The translations under genes and the position numbers were made by a program. From Phragmites australis (Eukaryota > Streptophyta > Magnoliopsida > Poales > Poaceae), in NCBI RefSeq assembly GCF_958298935.1, contig NC_084929.1, positions 36,459,501 to 36,523,500 on the forward strand: a DNA stretch of 64,000 nt. The letters run 5' to 3'. The notes below the pieces were generated by a model. That model made no database searches. It was not told where the DNA came from and saw only the letters and a list, made by a program, of their open reading frames with translations. Each line of letters starts with the position of its first letter. The stretch's first letter is position 1. Below are positions 55,258-64,000 of the stretch, one piece after another.

Positions 55258-55450
55258 CTTACGAACCTGTCTAAACTCCGGTGCATTTACTTTCCTTTGC
55301 ACTAGGTCGATCATCCCCCACCACCGGCCGTTGCATTTACTTCCACTTCCATTTATTTCTCCGACGAACTTATTCAGGATCATCCCCCCGGCCGAATCTC
55401 TAAAAAGGGGGTCTCTCGGGATCCCTGCAACAGGAGTTAATCCTCCGACA
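55258..55450 (+). repeat. Remnant of the 5' LTR (U5 end) of the second Tat copy
   Basis: Aligns with the reverse of 13560-13750: CGAACCTGT, GGATCATCCCCCCGGCCGAA, GATCCCTGC and a CTCCGACA end. The remaining LTR upstream, including any G-box array, is absent. Confidence 0.85.
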
Positions 55451-55452
55451 GC

Positions 55453-55470
55453 TGGCGCGCCAGGTAGAGG
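55453..55470 (+). other. Primer binding site of the second Tat copy
   Basis: TGGCGCGCCAGGTAGAGG, one base different from the site of the young copy (13540-13557), two bases after the LTR. Confidence 0.75.
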
Positions 55471-55515
55471 GGAACATCCCTGAATCTTTTCTTTTGTTTT
55501 CTTCCACAGGAAAGA

Positions 55516-58083
55516 ATGGCTGGTGGGCACCGTCTCCAGCGTTCCGGCTCCACTTCCAGTGAGGAAATGCTGCCCGACGTCCAGGAGGCCCCAGTCGCTG
55601 CTGCGTTCCAGCAATAGCCACTATCTGCACGCGCGGCATTTCCCTCCCAGGGGAACCAGGGTGCTGGGCCCAGCAGGGCCGCCGCCGCCGGTGCACCGTC
55701 CGACCCCCAGCATGCGGTCGAAACCCCGGCCGCCAGGTCCGCCTCTGGACAGCGCCAGGTGCCTCTGCGGCGTAGGCTCGCCTTCGGCGAGGCTAGCCCC
55801 GGAAGTGCGCTATTTGCGGCGCACGCTCTCCTTAGGCATCCGTCTGTCCAGGCAACACCGAACACTCCGAAAGGCCGCTGGATCCAAGACGTCGCTGCCC
55901 TGGTCGGCACTGCTCGCCGCCAGGTCCTGGCCTGGAGTTCTTGCGCCACCACCCAGCGTGGCGCTGCCAGAACCGGCTCATCAACGGGCAACGTTCGCAC
56001 GGGCCGGGGGAACTCCAGGCGGAGCGCCGCCCCCTGGCCGCGTCCGAAGCCCAGGACCTCCGCTTGCGTCTCAACGAGTGGAGGGGCCACGAAGATGCGC
56101 GTGTCACCCTCGAGCGCCAGAGGGAAACCCGGTAGGAGGCCGAGGCAGAGGATCAGGCTTCCGCTTTCCCGGCCCACGATCGCTAGGAATCCCCGGCTCG
56201 TCGGCATTCACCACCAAGGACTACCGCCCGCGCCACAGGGTACGGCACCGGTTGCCGTGCCTTCACCACTGAACTCCGTCCGGTCAAATGGCCCTCCAAG
56301 TTCCGCCCTGAGCTGCCGGAGAAGTACGACGGGTCCATCGACCTCGTCGAGTTCCTCCAGATCTACACTACGGCCGTTCAAGCGGTTGGGGGCAGTAAAA
56401 AGGTGATGGCAAATTATTTCCATGTTGCCTTGAGGGGCTCTGCCCGTTCTTGGCTCATGAACTTACCCCCAGGGTCTATTAGCTCCTGGGATGACCTCTG
56501 CCACCAGTTTGTGGCTAATTTTCAGGGCACATTCACGCGCCCCGGTTTGGAGTGCGACTTCCACGCCGTCAAGCAACAGGAGGGGGAGACGCTGCGGCGC
56601 TTTATTCAGTGCTTCAGCCAGGTCTGCAACACCATCCCGCGGATAGCCCCCCATGCTGTCATCATCGCCTTCCGGCAGGGCGTCCGCGACGAGCGGATGC
56701 TCGAAAAGCTGGGAACGTACGAAATCGAAACCACGGCGGAGCTCTTCGCACTAGCCGATAAGTGCGCCAAGGCGGCGGCGGCCCAGGCGTGGCATGCTCC
56801 GCGCCCTACCGCGGACCACCCAAGTTCTTCCTGTTCCGACAGGCGGGAAAAAAGAAGAGAAGAAAGCGCGAAGCCGCTCCTGTCGAACCGGCCCAGGGCC
56901 CCACCCATAGGCCGGCCCAAGAGCCCAACCACCGACAAGAACGCCGGGCGGTCGCCGACAGACGGCCCGCGCCCGCAAGGGCCCCTACCAGGGCCCATCT
57001 TCGGGCCCCGGCCCCCGCGAGGGCCCCGGCCCCCGCGAGGGCCCCGGCACCAGCTAGGGCACTGGCTCTCGCAAGAGCCCCGACACCCGGTCGGGCTCCA
57101 GCTCCAGTGAGGGTCCCCGCTCCAGGCAAAGCCCGATCAAGGCAAATAGTGCCCCATACACCAGACTAGATGGCACGATCTCACGGAGTGTCGTACGGTC
57201 AAAGGTCTCGTCGAGCAACGCCAGAGGGAGCGCGACGAGTCCCGCGGGGGAGGCGATGCTGAGGCCACCCCCGGCAACACCGAGCTCAGCTTCCGGGAGC
57301 CCGAGCATACCGTCGCCTTCATCGACGGAGGCGCCTACACGCCTTCCTCGCGCCGTGGCATCAAGGTCATGCGGCGCGAGGTGTGCTCGGCAACCCCGAG
57401 CGAGGAAGCCGCCAGGCCCCTAAGGTGGTCGGACGCCCCGATCACGTTCAGCATGGCCGACCACCCCGCGAGTACTGCAGCCGTGGGGCAACTACCCCTG
57501 GTAGTGTCCCCCACCATCTGCAATGTCAAGATTGGCAGAGTGCTGATTGATGGTGGTGCAGGCCTCAACCTCCTCTCCAAGGAGGCTTTTGAAAAGCTGC
57601 AGGTGTCCTCCAGGCACCTAAGGCCATCGTTACCATTCTGCGGGGTAACACCCGGGCACTCCCTGCCCCTCGGGCAGGTCAAGCTACCCGTGACCTTTGG
57701 GAGTCGGGACAACTTCCGCACGGAGAATGTCATCTTCGACGTCGCGGAGCTCCCCCTCCCCTACAACACCATCCTCGGGCGTCCGACGCTCGCCAAATTC
57801 ATGATGGCCGCGCATTATGCGTATCTCACGGTTAAGATGCTGGGCCCAGCAAGGCCCCATCTCCGTGATTGCCGACTCCGGTGGCGCCGTCTCCTGCGCC
57901 GAGCAGTCGTACATGGCTCTGGTTTCAGCGCAGGCCGAGGTCGAAGGCTGCACAGGGGGCCCGGGACCCTCTTCATCCAAACCCCGACTCGCCGCCGATG
58001 CCTCTGTTCCTACGAAGGAGGTCGTGGTGGGTGAAGGCGTTACCCAGGTCATCCGGATCGGCGGTGACCTGGGCAGCAAATAG
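55516..58083 (+). pseudogene. Decayed gag-protease of the second Tat copy
   Basis: Starts at ATG 55516 (MAGGHRLQRSGSTSS). Homology to the young copy's gag moves through several frames: an N-terminal part to about 56400, gag core ANYFHVALRGSARSWLMN from 56403, an Ala-Pro-Arg repeat tract near 56950-57120, protease VLIDGGAGLNLLSKEAF in 57369-58034, then a final frame ending DLGSK at the TAG 58081-58083. At least four frameshifts. The stop at the end is in the same place as in the young copy. Confidence 0.85.
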
Positions 58084-61000
58084 GAAAGCACGCTCGTCAC
58101 CTTCCTTCGGGCTAACGCAGACGTGTTTGCATGGCAACCGTCCGACATGCTCGGGATCCCTAGGGAGGTGATCGAGCATCACTTGGCGGTGCGCCCGGAC
58201 GCCCGCCCGGTGAAGCAGAAGGTCCGGCGGCAGGCGCCTGAGTGCCAGGAGTTCATCCGGGTGCAGGTCAGCAAGCTCCTTGACGCCTGATTTATCCGAG
58301 AGGTCCTCCACCCCGGCTGGCTGGCAAATCTAGTCATCGTCCCGAAGGCCAACGACAAGCTCCGCATGTGTGTGGACTACACCGACCTAAATAAGGCTTG
58401 CCCTAAAGATCCTTTTCCCTTACCCCAGCATTGATCAAATTGTAGATGCAACCGCGGGATGCGATCTTTTATGTTTTTTAGATGCAAACTCTGGGTATCA
58501 CCAGATCCGCATGGCCGTTAAGGACGAAGAAAAAACTGCTTTTACCACCTCGGTGGGGACTTACTGTTATACGTCAATGCCTTTTGGTTTGCGCAATGCT
58601 GGGTCTTCTTTCCAGCTCGCCATTCGCATTACCCTTGATTCGCAGGTTGGCCGCAACGTCGAGGCTTACATCGACGATCTCGTGGTCAAGTCCCGAGACT
58701 GCGCCACCCTGCTCGAGGACCTTGCCGAGACTTTCAACAGTCTCCGCACCACCCTCCTCATGCTCAACCCCGAGAAGTGTGTCTTCAGGGTGCTGGCGGG
58801 CAAGCTCCTCGGATTCTTGGTTTCCGGCTGAGGAATCGAGGCCAATCCAGAGAAGATCCGGGCCATCGAGCAGATGCGACCCCCGGCTCGACTCAAAGAG
58901 GTCCTGCGTCTTGCCGGCTGTATGACGGCCCTCGGGCACTTCATCTCCAAGCTCGGGGAGCGAGGGCTCCCCCTCTTCAAGCTTCTGAAGAAGATCGGTC
59001 GTTTCGACTGGACGCCGGAGGCCGAACAGGCCCTCCGCGATCTGAAGAAGTACCTCACCTCACCACCCGTGCTGGTGGCTCCCTCCGAAGGCGAGCCCCT
59101 AGTGCTCTACGTATCGGCCACTCCTCAGGTCGTAAGCATGGTGTTGGTGGTGGAGCACGACGAGTGCGCGGGGCCAGGTGCTGGGTCCCAGCTCCCGGCC
59201 GCCCCCGGGCACTCCCCAGTCCTCGCGGCTCCTCCCGGGCAGGGGGTCAAGCCCGAGCACTTGGCTCCCCCCGGGCAGGGGGTCGAGCTCGAGCACTTGG
59301 CTCCCCCTGAGCAGGGGGTCGAGTCCGAGCACTCTACTCCTCCCGACTAGGGAGTCGAGCCCGGGCACCCGGCCAACCCCGACCGCGCCGCCTAGCCTAG
59401 GGGCTGTAACAGCCCCTCGGGTGAAGCCACCGCCCGGGCCCACCGGGTACAACGACCGGTGTACTTCATCAGTGAAGTCCTCCAGGAGGCCAAAGTAAGG
59501 TATCCCCAGGCTCAGAAGCTGCTCTACGCCGTGCTCATCGCTTCCCGGAAGCTGCGCCATTACTTTCAAGTGCATAAGGTCTCGGTGGTTACCACGTATC
59601 CGTTGGGACCCATCCTCCGGAACCGAGAAGGCACCGGGCGAGTTGTCAAGTGGGCGGTAGAGCTGGAGGAGTTCGACCTGCACTTTGTCAGTCACCAGGC
59701 GATCAAAAGCCAGGCGCTCTCCAACTTCTTAGCAGAGTGGACACCCGTCCCCGAGGTCGTCCCAGAAGAGATTTCTGCGTATCCCGGGCACGGCGCACCC
59801 GGATACTGGGTCATGCACTTCGACGGTTCCCTCACGCTGAAAGGCGCGGGGGCCGGAGTGGTTCTCACCTCCCCAACGGGTGAAGAACTCCGGTACGTTG
59901 TGCAGCTGTAGTTCCGCGCATCCAACAACATGGCGGAATCTGAAGGCCTCATCACCGGCCTCCGAGCTGCGGTGGGGCTCGAGATTCGTCGCCTCCTGGT
60001 CACAGGAGACTCCCAGCTGATGATCAACCAGGTGTCCAAAGAGTACCAGTGCACGGATCCTCAAATGGCGGCGTACGTGGTAGCAATCAGGAAGCTGGAG
60101 AAGCGTTTCGATGACCTGGAGTTGCGGTACATTCCTCGCCGCGACAAAGCTCTGACCGACGAGCTCTCCCGCCTAGCCTCCTCCCGTGCGCGCGTCCCTG
60201 CCACAGTCTTTGAAGAAAGACTCACACGGCCTTTCGTCCTGCCTGCCGAACAGGACGAAGGGGAAACCTCGGACTCAATTCAGGGGACCCCGGCGGTACC
60301 CTCAGTGGGAAGCCCCGTCAGGGTGCCACCGTCCGGCGAGTGCGTTGCACTTGCTGAATGTTCTCAAGATGCCTCGTGGATGGACGACATCCAAGGGTAC
60401 TTGAAGGAAAAGTCCCTTCCCGGGGATGAGGCGTCTACCGAAAGAGTTGCTCGGCAGTACAAACACTATGCCATAGTAGATGGGGATCTCTACCGGCGTA
60501 GCGCAGGAGGCGTCCTCCTGAAATGCATCTCCCGGGCAGAAGGCGGCGAGCTTCTCGCTGAGATCCACGAGGGCGAGTGCGGTGGCCATTCTTCGTTCCG
60601 CACGCTGGTCGGGAAGGCCTTCCGGCAAGGTTTCTACTGGCCTACAGCTCTCCAGGATGCTTCCGAGCTGGTTCGGCGTTGCAGGGCGTGCCAGTTCCAC
60701 GCAAAGCAGATTCACCAGCTAGCTCAGGCTCTTCACACCATCCCCCTGTCATGGCCTTTCGCGGTCCGGGGGTTGGACATTCTGGGTCCATTCCCCCGAG
60801 CAATCGGGGGCTATGAGTACCTCTACGTCGCCATCAACAAGTTCACCAAGTGGCCGGAGGCGGTCCCATTCATCAAGGTGACCAAGAACACGGCGCTCCA
60901 GTTTATCTGCGGCATCACCAGTCGCTTTGGCGTCCCGAACCGTATCATCACCGACAATGGCACCCAGTTCACGAGTGCCCTGTTCGGGGACTACTACGAA

Positions 61001-61612
61001 GACCTCGGTATCAAGCTCTGCTTCGCCTCCGTCGCTCATCCTCGGAGTAACGGGAAAGTTGAGCGTGCCAACGCGGAGATACTGAAAGGCCTCAAAACCC
61101 GGACCTATGACGTGCTCGCAAAGCACGGGAAGGGATGGGTGGACGAGCTGCCCACCGTGCTATGGGCTAATCGGACCACGCCAAGCCGCGCCACCGGGGA
61201 GACTCCATTCTTCCTCGTCTATGGCGCTGAGGTGGTCCTCCCCTCCGAGCTCACCCTAGGCTCCCCTCGGGTGCATGCCTATTCAGAAGGCGAACAAGAG
61301 CAGCAGAGGCGCGACGACGTTGATTACCTGGAAGAGCACCAGCGGCGTGCCGCCGTCCGGGCGGCTCGGTACCAGCAAAGCTTGCGGCGCTATCACCAGC
61401 GCCACGTCCGGGCACGGTCCTTTGAGGTTGGGGATCTAGTTCTCCGACGCGTCCAGTCGCGCAAAGGAAAGAATAAGCTGTCCCCCATGTGGGAAGGTCC
61501 CTTCACCGTGATCGGGGTCCCGCGCGAAGGTTCTTTTAGGTTGGCAGCAGAAGATGGGCAGCCGCTTCCCAACCCATGGAACATCGAGCACCTGCGCAGG
61601 TTCTACCCGTAG
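58084..61612 (+). pseudogene. Decayed pol of the second Tat copy
   Basis: Continues after the amber codon with ESTLVTFLRANADVFAWQP. Damage: TGA at 58288-58290, a one-base insertion near 58415 (between FPLP and IDQIVDAT), TGA at 58828-58830, stops in the RNase H insert near 59348-59400, TAG at 59909. The reverse transcriptase keeps [12 protein letters not shown]. The segment 59930-61612, covering most of the second RNase H and all of integrase to HLRRFYP, is open. The insert in the first RNase H contains imperfect 13-codon repeats (PPGQGVELEHLA type) and differs in length and content from the young copy. Confidence 0.9.
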
Positions 61613-63289
61613 ACGGCCATGCTCACGGCTCAGGTCAACCAGGCCAGAGGCTTCGCCCCCGCCCAAGTTGACCGGGGGCTATCACTAGCTGGGTAAGTCA
61701 CCCAACCTTGTAAAATTTGTCAATTCAGTGTAAATGTTAATGTGCAATCGTATGTCAATTTAGCTTTTCTGGATTTCGTATGTTTTAATCTATCTGGTGA
61801 GATGCTCGATTGTGCGAGAAAAGTTCGCTCTCTCATTTTCCCCGCTGATAAAAGAATCCCGATCGGTATGCACGCGGGCATCTACCGCTGGCTTACGTCT
61901 GATGTGGTAGGCTGTGGTGTTTGGTGTCCTGGCTGATCTCCGGGCACTACCGAGTCCCTGGGTGCTCTGGGAAATCCTATCGCTCGAGCCGCTCGAGTAG
62001 TCCGGAGCTCAGGCCCCAGGGGCGGGCTGTCGGTGCTCGGTCTGGTCTGTCATACCCGGGCGCCACCGAACCATATGACCTCTGGGTTATGCCTTCTGCC
62101 TGCTCTTGTCCGCTGGTCTGGGTATTCAAGAGGTCTCGGGTCGAAAACGAGAGCAGTCTATAACAAGTACCGCACTAACAGAGCGCACCAAGCAAAGAAA
62201 TTCCCTATTCCCTCTTAAGTCACAGGTCGACAATCAAAGCAAAAGCAGCCCGACCGCGAGGGCCTCGATGCCCAGGTCGCTGATCGGCCCCAAGGATCCT
62301 CGGGTGGTCATACTGCTTAGGCATGAGTGGTCGAGATCACCCGACCCCGAGCTCCTCGCGTGCCCCTTGACGCTCGGGCGCCCCGGCTGAAGGAACCAAG
62401 CCCCCGGGCACCCCGAGCTCGGAGCGCACGCTCCTCCTGGATCGACCGGCCGAAAGGCCGATAGCTGTCCGTTGAGTGATTAAATTTAGATGAATTTACG
62501 TTCGATAGTATTTTGTTCCCGGGTCATCCTCGGGGGCCCTCGTATTCTAATCTGCCCGGTGAGATGATCTCCTCGCGCACAAAACCCTACCATGTGTCTA
62601 CTTTTTCCTAGAACGACAGAACGGTCCGTACAAAGGTGTACCGTACGCGCGGTAATGTCCGACCGAAGTCTTTCATGGTGGTCGTGGTGTTCGGTCCGCT
62701 TTTAAGGGCCCCGAGCACTACCGAGTCCCTGGGTGCCCTGGGTAATCCTATTGCTCGAGCCACTCAAGTAGTCTAGAGCCTAGGCCTCAGGGGCGGGCTG
62801 TCGGTGCTCGGTTCGGTCCGTCTTAAGCCCGGGCACCACCGAACCATGGGGACTCTTGGTCGCATTCCCGTCCGTGTGTGTCTCCGGTCTGCTGGCTGAG
62901 TAGTCGCAAGGTGAAAAAGTGTTCACTGGTCATGGCGTGTTCCGTGCTGGTTCGATCCATCTCCTGAGTAGGGAATCTCGTGTCTTTGTCTCTTGACTTA
63001 GTCGATGCGGACTCGCGAGGGCTCGGGGGCTGAACGCGCCAAGGAAGACGATCGGGACAACTTCATTCTCGGGGATAAAAAGGTCATAAACGGTCCGACT
63101 GAGTACTCCCCGGGGCTTCAAGGCAAAACATCAGAGGAAACGCTAAGTACTCAAGAGCACCGGAGTTGCAAGCCCAAAGAAAAGCTTCCATTACCTTTAC
63201 AAAGGGGATACAAGCATTTCTAAGGGATCACTCCCATATTTACATCCAGCCAAGATAAAAATAAAAGAAGAGGAAACTACTACAAAAGC
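61613..63289. other. Long non-coding region of the second Tat copy
   Basis: No supported gene. Two copies of repeat A (about 61930-62065 and 62690-62850), with TCGAGCCGCTCGAG-like cores, match 6311-7212 of the young element in reverse. Confirms that the repeat pair belongs to the family. Confidence 0.7.
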
Positions 63290-64000
63290 CTAATCGGAGG
63301 CAGAGTCGGCGTCGGAATCATCTTGGCCATCCCCGGGGGCTGGCGGCGGTGGCACTTCCCGCCTGAAGCCGGTCGCCACCTCGGCAGCGGTGCTCCGAAC
63401 TGCTTCCCGAGCGGCCTCTCCCTCGGCTTCGACCACTCCTTCCCGCGCTGGCTCCAGCGGGAAGTTCGAGTCTCTGCTCCGGTAGCAGGCCAGGACGTGC
63501 TTGGCCACTGCTTGGGCCAAGCCGCGTCCTTCCCGGACGGCGAGCTCCTGGACGGCCCAGAGCAGCGCCTCGAGGCGCTCGCAGACTTGTTGAAGCCCCA
63601 GGACTTGTCGTCCGGGGCCATCGCTCTTCTTCTCCGCGACGAGTCGCCCAAGGCCGGCCCTCTCCATGGCCCGCCGCATCCGCCGGAGTACGTCCTCCAA
63701 CATCTGCTGCAAGTTGACCCGCAAGACAAAAGGCAGCCTCGAGCTTCTCCTTCACGGCCCCGCAGCTGCTCCTCGAGTCCCTGGCCCTCGGCCACGCCAG
63801 AAGAGCCGGCGTCGGTTGCCGGGCCGGCGACTCGCTTCGTCCGCGCCACCAGTTCGAACAAAGCGCGCTCACGGGCGGTCAGCTCCACCTCGTATTTAGC
63901 GTTCTCCTCCTCCCTGGCGGCAACAGCCGCCGCCGCCGTGGCAGCCTCCCCCTCCCAGCGGGTCAGCGAGTCTTCCTGGGTGCCCAACTCCGCCACCGTG
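63290..64000 (-). pseudogene. Opposite-strand ORF of the second Tat copy, coiled-coil C-terminal part (partial)
   Basis: Antisense to pol and cut by the window edge. Two frames carry the product: an upstream Glu/Ala-rich coiled-coil segment (AAREEENAKYEVELTARERA) in 63750-63996, and the C-terminus in 63290-63724 with MLEDVLRRMRRAMERA and ACYRSRDSNFPLEPAREGVV, ending in an acidic DDSDADSASD. A frameshift near 63730 separates them. This is the part missing from 5184-5897. Confidence 0.7.

Larger units (their letters stand above)
55258..64000 (+). mobile_element. Second, decayed copy of the same Tat gypsy family, truncated at both ends
   Basis: Plus orientation. Begins with only the last 193 bp of a 5' LTR, then primer site, frameshifted gag-protease, pol with stops, the long non-coding region with repeat A pair, and part of the opposite-strand ORF at the window edge. 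It aligns throughout with 3032-15191 in reverse, so it is the same family, but it is clearly older. Its 3' LTR is beyond the window. Confidence 0.9.

Overview
The window is plant nuclear DNA, most likely from a grass. It holds two spliced host genes of typical plant type, many grass-style LTR retrotransposons (SIRE/Maximus-like Ty1/copia, Tat-lineage and CRM-like Ty3/gypsy), MITE-like and SINE-like fragments, and a decayed hAT transposon. Species cannot be fixed from sequence alone. There are no bacterial operons, ribosome binding sites or CRISPR arrays.

Layout. (1) 1-17005: an old SIRE-like copia element (+) with the end of pol, a decayed extra ORF and a 3' LTR from 15484. It is split by a Tat-lineage gypsy element (-) at 3032-15191 with a 5-bp target duplication (ATATC) and two 1632-bp LTRs in which I see no difference. 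That element has an open gag-protease frame, an in-frame amber codon, an open pol frame with two RNase H domains and an integrase, and an ORF on the opposite strand with its own TATA box. (2) 18066-29521 (-): the host gene for cleavage stimulation factor subunit CstF77. I resolve 23 coding exons, 747 aa, all in phase. Its introns hold a MITE-like element, SINE-like tails, a 64-bp tandem duplication and, in intron 14, a complete 1.9-kb short-LTR retrotransposon carrying a fragment of the plant histidine-biosynthesis gene hisHF. (3) 30000-34400: a decayed hAT transposase (-) and flanking repeats. (4) 37361-39662 (-): a two-exon host gene for a linker-histone-fold (GH1) protein with about 16 AT-hooks. 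(5) 40000-47887: remains of another Tat-like element (LTR, antisense ORF relic) and unclassified repeat-derived DNA. (6) 47888-55257: a CRM-like gypsy element (+), one gag-pol frame broken by four nonsense codons, 3' LTR truncated. (7) 55258-64000: a second, decayed copy of the same Tat family (+), truncated at its 5' LTR and running off the window.

How the parts relate. The two host genes act in mRNA 3'-end formation and chromatin; nothing suggests a functional link between them. The rest is layered transposon history: old copia, hAT and gypsy relics, then the CRM-like and second Tat copies, then a very young Tat insertion. Comparing the two Tat copies shows which odd features belong to the family: the amber codon between gag-protease and pol, a variable insert in the first RNase H, and the opposite-strand ORF. 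The first copy's LTRs carry a nine-unit G-box array; the second copy's LTR is too truncated to tell.
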